Below, piece by piece: positions 33,358-44,600 of a stretch of DNA of 64,000 bases. The notes beneath the pieces are model-generated. The model saw only the letters and a program-made list of their open reading frames with translations. It did not search any database and was not told where the DNA came from. The first letter of the stretch is position 1; each line of letters starts with the position of its first letter. The stretch comes from Epiperipatus broadwayi (taxonomy: Eukaryota > Onychophora > Udeonychophora > Euonychophora > Peripatidae): positions 1-64,000 of the forward strand of contig JAQFVV010000452.1 of the NCBI GenBank assembly GCA_028023455.1, read 5' to 3'. A program made the position numbers and the translations under genes.

Positions 33358-34429
33358 CAATTTGAATATTGTAGTAAACCAACAATTTTCTGAACATTAT
33401 TACTAGGGAGATTATTTGTCTTCAAAGCAATTCTATGTATGTGTTTAATTTTAATATTTTGAAAAGAAAAATTCTAGTTTTCAGTAACTTATTTACATAT
33501 TGAAACTTATTTATGCAATATATTTTAAAAATATTTATTTAAATCAAAAAAATACTTGATTACAGTTAGAATTTATTTGAAAATGTCTGTTTTTTTTTAA
33601 AAAAAAAAAGTTGTAAAAATGTATTTATGGTAAAACCAAAATGTATTTTTATTGTCTAATCATAACTCCTTTTATAAATACCAGTGAATAATTTTTTTGT
33701 GAAATTTTAATAAAAAATATTTAATTTTAAAATGTATTTTCATTCTTTTATAACTAAAATTTATTGCTATTCTAAAAATGAAATTCAAATAAAAATTATT
33801 TTGTTCTACAATTTTCATAAATAGACAAGTTTACAATCAAATAATGAAAAATGCCATTGTTATAGTTAAGAATCTTAATTTTTCAATTTTGTAAATTGCA
33901 AATATTAACTTTTAGAATATCTTTCATTTATAATATATTTGTAATAAATAGTGTAATGGTTATTAATATATGATATAGAATAAAGGGTTAATTGTAAAAA
34001 TAAAATGAGGAAATATGACAGAAGTTTTGACTAGCATCTTTCAAGAAAAGAGAGGGCAAAATTGATAATGAACAGATCACAAAAAAAAAAAAAAATATTC
34101 TAAATTATTTTTTGATAACTTTATTCTATCTATATGATCTGTGAAATAGCAGTGTGTGTTTCCAATTTAACATAGAGTTGTGCTTTAAGGGATATATAAA
34201 TTATTCTGGTAAAATGATTTAATAATAGAAATAAATTAAGTGTATATACTCCTGTGATCCCTAAACTAGCTGATATAATCGTATTTATCATATACATGGT
34301 GGATATGTGTGTGTGGACACACAGAATTATTTTGAATAATGCAATAGTAATAATCATCTTTAAAGTCCAGATGCTTCATCATTTTAGAATGATTATTATT
34401 TATAAATGGTGACTATACTTATGGCACCA
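33358..34429. other. AT-rich spacer between two LINE copies
   Basis: No gene or other repeat. Homopolymer A/T runs are present. Short open frames are low in complexity. Confidence 0.5.
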
Positions 34430-34554
34430 GGTGGTCTAGTGCATTGATAGAGACTGTTGGATAGGGATGAGTATAAGGACTGGTGTGGTGAAATAGAAAA
34501 AGTGGCAAATAGGGTTTTAGTTAAGAATATGCAGAAGAATAAAAGTAATAAAAA

Positions 34555-35277
34555 ATGAGAGTTAGTAAAAGTGTAAAAGAGAGAAAAGAAGCATGCAGAG
34601 AATATAAGTGTGCTATTAAGAACAAAGAAAGTGAAAATGATATTAATGCTAAATGGGGAAAGTACTTAGAAAAGAAGAAGTTGGCTAAAATGGATAATTA
34701 TAGAGAGAGGATGAAGTTAAATAGTAAATTGTTGGAGGATATTAATAAAGGTGGAAGAGATGGGAGTAAAAAATTTTGGAATTACATTAAAAGGAGAAAT
34801 GTAGGAGAAAGAGAGATAGTATTAATAGATGATGAGGGAATAGAGTGTAGCTCTAGAGAAGAGATAGAGAGAATCTTAAATAGATATGTAATGGATATAG
34901 AAAAGATGTTAAATGTGAAGGAAGTAGTGATAGAAAAAATGAAAGCAGTTAGTAATGTGAATATTAGGTTCACAAAAAATGAATTGAATGAGGCAGGAAA
35001 GAGATTGAAAAGTGGAAAGGTGAGAGGTTTAGATGTGTGGGCAGCAGAGATAGTAATGAATTTAGGGTATAGAGCAAAAGCAAAGTTATTATCATATTTT
35101 AATAAGATGGCACAGAAGACAGTTTTTCCGGTTAGTTGGAGTAATACAAGAATAAGATTATTATTTAAAGGAAAGGGTAAGGATCATAGAAAGTTAAATA
35201 ATTATAGACCAATAGTGGTAACATCAGTTTTATATAAAGTTTTCTTATATATGGTAGCTGGAAGAGTTGTAAAATGA
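34555..35277 (+). pseudogene. LINE ORF2 piece: linker and RT fingers
   Basis: 240 codons, very rich in Lys/Glu/Arg. The first ~100 residues (KERKEACREYKCAIKNKESE, FWNYIKRRNVGERE) correspond to the linker before RT. Residues 130-240 cover the RT0-RT2 region: FTKNELNEAGKRLKSGKVRG (usual ....A...L..GKA.G.D), then WSNTRIRLLFKGKGKDHRKL and NNYRPIVVTSVLYKVF. It ends at TGA just before MEENNVVGEMQGDFR, which continues the RT in the same frame, so this stop is a point mutation. Confidence 0.85.
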
Positions 35278-35346
35278 ATGGAAGAGAATAATGTAGTGGG
35301 AGAAATGCAAGGAGATTTTAGGTAAGATAGGCATATAGGAGATAGT

Positions 35347-35619
35347 TTGTTTGTAGTTACACAACTTATGGAGATGAGTAGGAAGTCAGGTAGATCATTA
35401 TATATGAGTTTTATAGATATAGAAAAAGCATATGATAGAGTAAATAGAAATAGATTATGGGTAAGGTTAGCCAATTTGGAAATGGATGAAGCTTTAGTAA
35501 ATATTATTAAGAAATTATATGAAAATAATTATTATACTTACCAGTTAGGGGATATAGAATCAGTTAAAATTAAAAATGGGGTGGGATTAAGGCAAGAATG
35601 CCCTATATCACCTATTTAG
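35347..35619 (+). pseudogene. LINE ORF2 piece: RT palm motif A and B
   Basis: 90 codons carrying catalytic motif A (LYMSFIDIEKAYDRVNRNRLW, in the usual F.D..KAFD form) and motif B (GLRQECPISPI, where most LINEs have G.RQG[CD]P.SP). The Gly-to-Glu change and the following TAG show decay. The piece continues across the stop with FLLFLSEMEKAIERLGR before the catalytic box. Confidence 0.85.
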
Positions 35620-35692
35620 TTTTTGTTGTTTTTGAGTGAAATGGAGAAAGCAATAGAAAGACTAGGAAGAGGGGTAGAGATACCATTAATAG

Positions 35693-36436
35693 GTGGCAAG
35701 GGAGTATATATTTTGTTGGGTTTTTTTTTCAGATGATATCTTTTTGTGCGCAGAAAGAAGAGAAGATATGGAAATTATGTTGAGGACATGTGCAATGGTG
35801 GGTAAAGAGATGGGGATTAAATTTAGTGAAGAAAAATCAAATATAATGATGGTTAATACTGGGGAAAGAAAAGATGTAGAATTTTTATTGGGGGATATAA
35901 AGTTAAGTGTGGTGGATAGATATAGGTATTTGAGAATCATCTTATGTAATCAGGAAAATTGCTTGGATGAATGGGAGAAAAAATTGGTAAATGAAGTAAA
36001 GAAAAGAAAGGGTTTGGTAAAGAAACTAACAGTATTTTCATATCATAAATATGATGTAGCTAGAATAGTATGGAAGGGAGTTGCAGTAGCAGGGTTAACA
36101 TATGGTAATGATGCATTGTGTGTTAGTAAAAGGGTTTTAGATTATTTAGAGAAAGTACAAAGGGAAGTAGGAAGACATGCATTAGATGCAAAGATGTGGA
36201 TAGCAAAGGAGGCAATTCAAGGAGAAATGGGATGGTCAAGTTTTTATATGAGAGATACAAAAAGTAAAATGAAAATGTTTGGTAGGTTGCAGTTTATGGA
36301 TAGTAAAAGAATAGCAAAAATAATGTTCAATTGGGTTATGAGTAAAGGGCAGGTAACAAGGTGGGTGAGAAAGGTAATGGGGTATGTGAAAGATTTGGAT
36401 AAAGATTTTATATCAGTATACTTGTATAAAAGGTGA
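35693..36436 (+). pseudogene. LINE ORF2 piece: RT catalytic box, thumb and connector
   Basis: 247 codons. It begins with the catalytic FSDDIFLCAERREDM (both Asp retained). KFSEEKSNIMMVNTG and VDRYRYLRIILCNQ (the YLG block) come next, then the thumb with ARIVWKGVAVAGLTYGNDAL, LDYLEKVQREVGRHALDAKM and EAIQGEMGWSSFYMRD. A 3' part rich in Lys/Met/Trp ends it. The first ~10 codons upstream of FSDD are out of register with the preceding piece because of an expanded T-run. Copies 2 and 3 cover parts of this region. Confidence 0.85.
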
Positions 36437-36692
36437 GATGATTGTGTTAGGAGGATTGTTGAGTGTTATAGTGGTAAGGAATGGGATAAAAGAATAGAAG
36501 CATTAATAAAAAAATAGGGAGTTGGAGAGATGGAGAACTAGTATGGAGGGTAAAAAGAGTTTAAATATATATAGAAGTAAACAGAATATTGGATGCGAGT
36601 TAATTTATGATAATAGTAAGAAAAGTAGTTTATTTTTTAAGACTCGAATGGGATCCTTAGCAACAAGAGAATATACATATAAATGAAAAACT

Positions 36693-36959
36693 ATGGATGA
36701 TTTAGTGTGCAAATTGTGTAAGGAAGGTATAGAAAATATTCAGCATCTGTTGATTGAATGTAAATGCTTAAAAGCAGAAAGGGTACAGATAATGAAGTTA
36801 TGGGAGAATAGACATGAACAAAGTGACTATACAGAAAGTGAGTTATTAGTTTTTATGTTGGGTTTGCGAAGAGATAAGGGGGATTTAGATATAAAGGCCA
36901 TAGAGTTGACAAAGATTATGTTGTGGAAATGGGATGGGGCAGAATATGGGAAGACTTAA
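36693..36959 (+). pseudogene. LINE ORF2 piece: C-terminal CCHC-type zinc motif
   Basis: 88 codons containing CKLCKEGIENIQHLLIEC, a C-X2-C-X8-H-X4-C arrangement seen at the C-terminus of many LINE ORF2 proteins, then a hydrophobic/charged tail ending ELTKIMLWKWDGAEYGKT. In the copy at 63.4-64.0 kb the second Cys is Tyr. The apparent Met start is internal; this is the end of the same ORF2, detached by stops between 36,436 and 36,690. Confidence 0.8.
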
Positions 36960-37012
36960 GAGTGGGGAATGGAAAATAAAGTGGTTAACAGGTTTATCTG
37001 GGCATAATTGCA

Positions 37013-37283
37013 TCGTATCGTCACTAATATAATGATCCTAGTATTTTTTGATATGTTCATTATTGTAGACATTTTAGCTGTTAAGTATATATGAGATATT
37101 ATTTTAGTTATTTTAGCATTTAAATATATATATGAATAGATAAAGTATTGATAATTTCTTTTATGTTACTATGTTTGGTAATTGGGCAGGTGAAATTAAT
37201 TTCAAATTTCATAATACATTTTTTTTAAAAATGCACTCACAAAGGATATCTATTGACTCCTAATCATTATTACTGGTTTAATG

Positions 37284-37315
<32 letters not shown>

Positions 37316-38652
37316 CATGTGTTGCATACTATTCATTTCACATGCTGATTTTTTGTTGATGCCTATTATTTTTTTTAAACTTTTGATGATGATTTTTCTT
37401 CATTCTTGGTTTGACCTCTAGATACTTCCGACATCAGTTCCATTACAATATATACTAAAGCGGAATCTATCTATAAAAGAAGAATTTAAGTAAAAACAAC
37501 TTAACAGAATAATATAAGTTTTCTCACTAAACTTTTTTATGTTTATATCAGATTAACAGAATACAAATGAATTATATAAAAATCTATTTCTTTTGCATTG
37601 ATAAATATCTTCATTATATATAATAAATTGAAAAGTTTTTGCAATCTTCATTTTTCTTTTTTTTCTTTTAACAAAACTTTTCGTACAAATAGTCACACAC
37701 ACACATACGAATTAGTAATCATTTTAAGATAAAGATGTCTATAATATATCTTCATAAGTAAGTGCTGTAAGTTTGAATCGATTTTCGTTTCTATAAATCG
37801 TATTTTTTCTTAGAAAATTATGGTTTTCATCATCAATTATATTCACCTACACGGCATTATTTTACAATAAAAGTTATATATATATATAAATAAATGGTTA
37901 TTTGAGATACAGGTCTTTAAAATAGTTTTTTTTAATATCAGCCAGTAAATATCGTAATAGATATTTTTATATGACAATATTTCTTAGTTTATTTCTAATG
38001 AAATAAGGTGAAGTTGAAATAGTTGTATAAGATGAGATTCGCAATTTTAAACTTGATATTTTTCTTCTTCTTTTTTAAGAAATAAATTGTTAAAATAATA
38101 ATTTAAGTTTTTTTATTTAAACACATACATATAAATAATATATAACATGACAATCGAAATGTTTAGACTCGATATTTTTTATATGACCAATAAATTGTTA
38201 GAGGAATGATTTAAGTCTTTTTATTTAAACAGATATATATATAAATAATATATATTAAATAAATACTTTTTTAAATATATGTTTACTGTTATTTTTTGAA
38301 ATAAATTTTAATTAATATCTATTTTAAAACTATGAAAATGTATAACTTATTTTTTTGTTTAAAATACTTTTTTAAATATAAGTTTATTAAATAGTAGTTA
38401 AAGTTTATATTGTATGTAAAATAAAAGTAATTGCAAAAGCCTGAAAAAAAAAAGAATTGTTTACAATGTAAAAATTATACTTTTTGTTTGATTGTAAAAT
38501 CATTAGTGTTTTAGTTTCCTTTATATAATAATCTTTTGCAAGAAGGATGTGTGCTTCTTTCTTTCGTTAATTTTATGTTTTTGTCTTTTATTTGTTTATT
38601 CCATATTTCTTAATGTGTTGCGATATGACCGATCTTTAATAACATTCAATAC
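37013..38652. other. AT-rich stretch with (CT)n(AT)n microsatellite
   Basis: A CT run passes into an AT run at about 37,284-37,315. No gene or RNA was recognised; the block TTTAAGTCTTTTTATTTAAAC is loosely repeated near 38,105 and 38,215 with similar flanks, suggesting an old short duplication. Confidence 0.45.
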
Positions 38653-38748
38653 AACGTTAGTGGCCGAGTGGTTAACATAGCTGACTTACAAGCAGTTGTT
38701 CAGGGGTTCGTTTCCCGGCCGACGCTTTGACACATAAAAAAAAAAAAA
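38653..38748 (+). mobile_element. tRNA-headed SINE, best-preserved copy
   Basis: A complete-looking Pol III promoter lies in a tRNA-like head: A box TGGCCGAGTGG at 38,661-38,671 and B box GGTTCGTTTCC at 38,705-38,715, 44 bases apart. GGCCGACGCTTTGACACAT and an A13 tail follow. The head resembles Leu/Ser-class tRNA starts (GTGGCCGAGTGGTTAA). The A tail and lack of a complementary 3' acceptor arm show it is a SINE and not a tRNA gene. It is short (about 95 bases), with practically no body beyond the tRNA part. Confidence 0.85.
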
Positions 38749-39499
38749 TGAGAGAAAGCAATTATAAACTCTTACACTCAACCAAAATTTTTATACATAT
38801 ATAGCAATTTAATGAAACAGTAATAATAATATTTTAGATTGTAATCCAGAACCAATATAGTCAATAAAATTGTTTAGTTAAATTTAAAACATATATTTTC
38901 ATAATATACATTATAATGCAAGAAAAGAAAATGAATGCTTTAAAAGTTGACTTATCACTAACAAGAGACTAAGAATGTTAATCTTTCATTAAAAAATAAA
39001 GACTATATTTTTAGACCATCTTATAAAGATTCCAAGATTCTTTACTTGTGATAAGTAATGTTGACTATAATAAAGTGGAAGTATTAAGAGAGAATTAACA
39101 AAAGAGGATTGAAATGAAATGCATGCATCATTCTTGAAAAGAATTAAAAGGCTGAAATAAAGTAGGGAATGAACTCAACATATCACTAAATAAAATGACA
39201 ATAGATGAAACAACTAAACTTCAAACTGGAACCCAACAAATTTTAAGAAACCTAGAAAGAGACGACATGAAAAATGAATGGATGAGATAAAAAAGTTTGT
39301 TGAAATCATATGAAGATGAGAAGTTATTTTAATAAAGAAATTGAATAAACTTTATTTTGCAAGTAAATTGATAATGGCTGATAATAATGATGGTTGTTAG
39401 AAGGATATAAATTTTGAGATACAAAAACAATATAAGAAAAAAATAAATTATTATAATAATTTTGGTTTAGTGAGCAGTGAAAAAATTATGATCTTATAA
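38749..39499. other. Unassigned stretch with a weak coding relic
   Basis: Mostly AT-rich. Around 39,165-39,290 a plus-strand frame reads NELNISLNKMTIDETTKLQT and then GTQQILRNLERDDMKNEWMR without stops. No family was recognised. It may be a transposon remnant. Confidence 0.3.
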
Positions 39500-39665
39500 A
39501 TTATATTTACATACAAGTCCTGTTAAATTATTAAATTCAATTTTTTATTGATGAGATCCACCACATATCCTTTTAAAGTGTCTGCCATATGCAAAATATC
39601 AAAATCTTTACATTAATTCCATGCATTAAAATATTATTGCTTGCCTATTTATCACACACTTATTA
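39500..39665 (-). repeat. Dispersed repeat with possible coding relic, copy 1
   Basis: Shares several blocks with 45,280-45,430 (ATCAAAATCTTT.C, ATTAAAATATTATTGCTTGC). On the minus strand both copies can be read through KDFDI/V..., ADTLKGYVVDLINKKL and ADILNGYVTELANKTF, an apparently related peptide. The parent family is not recognised. Confidence 0.45.
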
Positions 39666-39734
39666 ACAAATAGATAAACCTTCAAAAGTTTCTGTAAGTT
39701 AGGTTTATAGAAGACCCCATGAATAGAGAAAACA

Positions 39735-40150
39735 TAAATATAGAACTGCTTAGTGTTTTCATGAAGGTTTGGGATGATAATATTGTAGTTGTATTTATAT
39801 ATTATACTATTTCCACTATCTAATATAAGTATTGAATGTCTTTAGAAAAAAATAACTTTCTATTTAAATATTCCAACTACCATCAACTATTAGTAATAAC
39901 ACACAGGTTAGTATATGCATGGTTGAGAAGTATTATTCTCCTCTTTTCATGAGGTGTTTCTGGCTTCACTGGGGACAGTACTAGGCTGGGAATTGAACCT
40001 GGACCCTTATATTGTTAAATATTGAATTTTAAGGTAATGCTCTAACCACCTGAGCCATCCTATCAAAGGTAACAGTCAGTAGACATTTCATATATTTATT
40101 TATGCAGTCCCTCCTGATTCCTCCACCTTTTCCCAAGAGCAAAGTTGATG
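39735..40150 (-). repeat. PLE-2 terminal repeat, inverted copy, with tRNA-like promoter
   Basis: On the minus strand it runs from the coding end (CAACTTTGCTCTTGGGAAAA) through a strong A-box context GGATGGCTCAGGTGGTTAGA near 40,065-40,045 and a B-box context AGGGTCCAGGTTCAATTCCC near 40,010-39,990. It then enters the tail TACTAACCTGTGTGTTATTA and AAAGACATTCAATACTTATA. Confidence 0.8.
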
Positions 40151-40745
40151 AAATACTAGTAAGCTTTGATGCAAAAAGTTTATTCATAAAGATACCAGGC
40201 AAAGAAGCATTGTTTATTGTAAGAAAAAGATTACATGACAATAAAAGCTTATAAACCAGAGCAACTCTTTCTATTGATAGTATGATGGAACTATTAACAT
40301 TCTGCTTAACAATAACCTACTTTCAATACAACCCAAATTCTTCCAATAAAATCAGGAATGGCTATGGCTCACCATTGTCACCCCTGATTAGCAGTATTTA
40401 CATGGAAAAACTTGAAACCACAGCCATAAGGACTTTTCCATATTCATTTAAAGTTTGGCTTTACTATGTTGATTATACATTTGTTGTGTGACCACATGAT
40501 GGGGCACTACTACAAACTTTTTGAACCCACATCAAACACATATCATCTTCAATAAAATGCAGAATAGAATCAGAACAAGAACAAAAATTGCATTCTTAGA
40601 TATTCTTGTGACAAAACTATCTCATGGTAGAACCAAAACCACCATTTACAAAAAAAATACACACAGAGAAAAATACTTAGCATATACATTCCATAACAAT
40701 AGAAACAAAAACATGGAGTTACATTATCACTATGTAACATAGCAG
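40140..40745 (+). pseudogene. Penelope-like reverse transcriptase, decayed
   Basis: Plus-strand pieces in PLE order: EILVSFDAKSLFIKIPGKEA (motif A region, compare SFDVVSLFTNIP in the other PLE), ELLTFCLTITYFQYN, GYGSPLSPLISSIYMEKLET, and a catalytic box WLYYVDYTFVV where the family has RYVDDTFVIW. After a stop near 40,491 come IKHISSSIKCRIESEQEQK in one frame and KIAFLDILVTKLSHG in another, then a THTDRYL-like THREKYLAYT. The second catalytic Asp is Tyr, so there is no activity. Upstream fingers are missing because the inverted repeat begins immediately before. Confidence 0.85.
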
Positions 40746-40849
40746 AAGTTTGTTCAGAAACCAGTGATTTAAAAAAAAAGATTTATATAAAACAAACTCT
40801 TATGAGAAATGGTTATCCATCAATTGTTATTAAGAAAATCTTAAATGGA

Positions 40850-41330
40850 CAATAAAAAGAACCATCAAAAGAAAAAAAAACAATTATTGGTATGATAATG
40901 TATCCATACATGACAAAAATAGCAGACAAGTTAAGGAAAATATGCTTATAACATTAGAACAGATTTCTGGAGCAATACCACACTATGAAGAATTCTAACA
41001 TTTGCAAAGCTTAAACTTGAAATGCTGAGAAGCAAAAATTGTATATGAATATGGAAGAATATATATTGATGAGACCAGTTACCCCTTTTAAATGCAATTG
41101 CAAGAACACAAATTGATGATTAGCAGAGAGAAAACAGATGTGCCTAAGGTAGCAGACAAGTATGTACCAATGAACATATGTTAAATTGAGAAAATATAAA
41201 AATATTGAATGCAGAAGAAAAGGTACAAAGAAGAAAATTTAAAAAAGCTACTCATATGACAATAGCAAACAATTACATAAGTCAATCTAGTGTGACTATA
41301 CATAATGTAAAAAAACCACTAATCAACTTT
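40850..41330 (+). pseudogene. PLE-2 GIY-YIG end, badly decayed
   Basis: Faint remains of the PLE C-terminus: YDNVSIHDKNSRQVKENMLI, then AKIVYEYGRIYIDETSYPF (position of the GIY-YIG core, GVYQI..C..VYIGETGR in typical members), and LQEHKLMISREKTDVPKVAD (position of L.EH...). Frameshifts and stops break it. The order relative to RT and to the downstream terminal repeat supports the assignment; the residues alone would not. Confidence 0.55.
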
Positions 41331-41690
41331 GCTCTTAGGAAAATGTGGAGAAATCAGAAGGAATATCATAGATAAGAATATGAAATTTCTATTGACTGTT
41401 GCCTTTGGAAGGATAGCTTAGATAGTTAAAGCAATATTTGAGAATATAAGGGTCCAGGTTTGATTCCCATGCTAGTACTATTACAAGTCAGGCCAGCAAT
41501 ACCCAAAGAAGAGAGAAGAATAATACCTCTTGAAATATTGGGTATATACTAACCTGTATGCTACTACTCTCAGTTGAATGTATTTGTAATATTTACATAA
41601 ATTACATTTTTCTAAAGATGTTCAATACTTATATTAAATGATGGAATTAGTCCAATATATAAATACAAATAGTACTGCTTAGTTTTGCTA
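41305..41690 (+). repeat. PLE-2 terminal repeat, direct copy
   Basis: Aligns along its length to the inverted copy at 39,735-40,150. It starts at CAACTTTGCTCTTAGGAAAA and includes GCCTTTGGAAGGATAGCTTA (decayed A box), AGGGTCCAGGTTTGATTCCC (B-box region, about 41,449-41,467) and the tail TACTAACCTGTATGCTACTA and GATGTTCAATACTTATATTA. Confidence 0.8.
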
Positions 41691-44600
41691 AAGAAGAGAG
41701 AATTCTATTCATCGTATAATTTTTCTATTTATTATGAAGATGTATTATTTAGAGTATAAATGATGAATTTTATGAGTATATTCTGATTATATTCTGTGCA
41801 TTGTTATCTCTATATTAGTGCACAGTTCAAACATCTTTATGCAAATATGTGTACATATTATTTTTAAATCACTTGAGAAAAATATTTAAAACACCTTTTT
41901 ATAGCATTTAAGATTTATAGAAAAAAATAATGAACTGGAATCAACTGTTAAAAATCCCTTAATATTCTTTTCATCATGACTGATTGAATATATGGATGAT
42001 TTTTGTTAAATGAAAGAGCTTTAAATACTGGGGTATCATTGTTTGCTTGGATGTTGGCATTAAATCTTTCAGTGTCTCACCATAGTGAAGCAGTCAATCG
42101 TAGGCCCAGATTGAGTTTCATGGTTCTACCCAGTCACCAATTACTAAACTTGATTCAAACCCTACATCCCATACCACTTCTTTATTTATGTATGTATAAT
42201 TCATATATATACATGTTTCTGAGAAGCACATCTAAGATTTATAAATTTAGCTTTTCAATATTTTCTTTAATTATTATTAATTTATTTCTATTAAAGTACA
42301 TAGGTGTATCTCAGATATCATTCAGAAGCAAACATACTAACAAAATATTAATTTTATAAATATGTTATGTGCATCGTTTATAAAACTCTTTTTTGAAATT
42401 ATTTTTTATTAAACTGTATATTTCTGAAAAATCCAAGATGGAAGATTCACCCATTAATTGTCAAAAAATAATTAAAGGAGTGGAAACATAGTATTGTTTT
42501 AGTTTTGTGAAAGAATTTTTAATTAAAGTTTTACTGAAAATAAAATGGGGAATAAGATTAATGGATTGTATTTTTGTTCTAAATATTTTTGTCAAATCAA
42601 TTTCCAATCTGGAAATAGATTAGAATATATTTTTGGAACATTATCTAACAATTGCATCTCCAAGAACAATTGAAAAAAAAGCTTAAGATTTTTGTTAGAT
42701 TTAAAATTAGATTTTGGGATAGAAATGAAAGTTAAAAGCATGTCACAAATATCAGGATATAAAATGGACTGATTTTGAATACCAAAAGGAGAGCTACTAT
42801 TGAAAAAACTGTGTTGTTAACATACTCAAACTTCTTTGAGGTTTAAAATGAAGATCGAATAGAAAGACAATTATCCTGCCCAAATCCTTGAGGATCGTCT
42901 TTTGCTGCCATACCATCCTGGTGCCCTAGAATGAAGGAAAAGCCTGAAAGGAGAATTATGGAGTGCTGAATAAAAGCTTGCTGTCATCTAATAATTCACA
43001 TGGATCCCTGAACTGCTGTGCATGAATGAGACTTTTTAAAATAGACTCTTAGAATTGTGCAAGGTAATTAATTATTTTCATGCCACAACTTGAAAGTAAA
43101 GCTAGCCTAATTAATCTCAAACCCTACTATTAAGATTTCTCCTAACATATTATTTAACTTTGCCTCTTTCTAATATGTAAATGTAAACTGCTTTCAAATG
43201 ATTTTTATAAATCTAATCCTATCTCATATGCTCTAACTTTCTTTAACTTTGATGCAGTCATTTATTTACATGTATTTATTACTTGATTTTATATGTTTGT
43301 TTTTGTTATTATTAATATGCCAATCTCAAGCAACCTAATGAGCAAACTTTTTTTAAAATTTTTCTTTCCTCTTTTTTATTAAACATCTGTGAATTAAGGT
43401 TATTAACATCCCTTCAAAACAATGTATAGTTAATTAATATGCTCACCAGATTGTTTTTACGAATCAACATTTTATGTTGTGTTTTTATTATAAAAATTGT
43501 TATTTGTTCAACTCTAAATAGAATGAAGTAATTCTACCCAGGGTAAACCCATCACTTCAAGCTAATTAACACTCTGAAATATTTTAAAATGCTATTTATT
43601 CAATTCTGAAAGGGTGACCTATTATTTGTTTTCTATAACTTGCTAATTTTAACTTTATTTTTCATACTCTTAAAATACCAAAATGCTTAAATATTCTCAG
43701 TTATTGTCAAAATCCATGAAGATGGGATTGAATCATTTTAAATAGCAGAAAGGAAAGAGGGTAAAATCTTAATATATATTTTATTAAAGGAAATCTTCTC
43801 TATGGATATATTATAACAACATAGCATATTTTTGATATAAATTATAACATTAAAACAAGTGGTAATATCCTATTACAGGTCATTAATGACATTTAACCAT
43901 ACTGCATTACTAACATTCAGCCTATTTTTGTGATTATATATATGTGCTTCTAATCTGGGGGTTGTGACAAGATCGAACCCATAGATTTCTCTTCATGTCT
44001 TGTCTTGTCCCACAGATAGTTGAGCTTTCTGGAACCTTTTTTTTATAAAAAGCCTCTGCGCATTGGTGAATCCAGTATGCCTGGATTAAACCATGCCTAA
44101 CCATGTTTCTCTAAGCACTGCCCTAAGAAGGGGGTCTTAGATTTCATTTTTGTCCAGAAGCATGGCCTGATTTTTATTTCTTCACCATTATTTTAGTACC
44201 TCCATTTCTTTGATTATTATTAACTTTTTGCTTGATGACCTAATTTTAGTGCTGTGATATTAAAATTGCGCTCTGCTCAGTTATATATATATATATATAA
44301 ATTCTGAATACTGCTAACTTTATTAATTAATAATGTTATTTTAGTCTTATTATACAATCCCACCATCATAATTTGTTGTTTCTGTATTTAAGAGTAAATG
44401 CCTTGGGGAAAATAAAGTGTTCTTACAAATGTTAATTAAAAGAATTGTCGGTAAACATTTTGTCATATAACCAAATATAATTTTCAAATGTATTTTATTT
44501 TCACGACTGCAATGGCATGAAAATTGTTTTATTATATATGTAATGAATCCCTGAATACTCCCTGAAATGATATGTTAGTCACCACGTTTCAGAAACGTAG

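Larger units (their letters stand above)
34430..37012 (+). pseudogene. LINE family copy 1, the longest copy (RT and C-terminal zinc motif)
   Basis: Four open pieces in the same orientation make up an ORF2-like protein without a visible endonuclease, so the copy starts inside ORF2. An N-terminal linker and RT fingers (34,555-35,277) include KGKGKDHRKLNNYRPIVVTS. The palm (35,347-35,619) includes SFIDIEKAYDRVNRNRLW and GLRQECPISP. The catalytic box FSDDIFLC opens the next piece (35,693-36,436), which ends with the thumb/connector region. A C-terminal C-X2-C-X8-H-X4-C motif lies at 36,710-36,775. In-frame stops near 35,275, 35,325 and 35,619 and a break near 35,710 show that it is inactive. The GWSSF..R block and the zinc motif occur in many arthropod and other invertebrate LINEs of the Jockey/I group; the exact clade is not determined. 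Confidence 0.9.
39735..41690 (+). mobile_element. Older Penelope-like element flanked by inverted terminal repeats
   Basis: A decayed RT/GIY-YIG coding region (40,140-41,310) lies between an inverted terminal repeat (39,735-40,150) and a direct one (41,305-41,690), the classic PLE layout. Both repeats contain the same tRNA-like segment and the tail found alone at 6.5 kb and 21.5 kb. The family differs from the PLE at 11.2-15.3 kb in both protein and terminal repeat. Coding sequence is broken by many stops, so it is extinct. Confidence 0.85.

Noticed and set aside
38653-38748. Possible functional tRNA gene
   Set aside because: A and B boxes are good, but there is no matching acceptor stem and an A13 tail follows, so it is a SINE.
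42003-42359. 118-codon plus-strand frame
   Set aside because: No recognisable motif; the second half is low-complexity Ile/Phe/Leu. Could be a repeat relic but not supportable as a gene.
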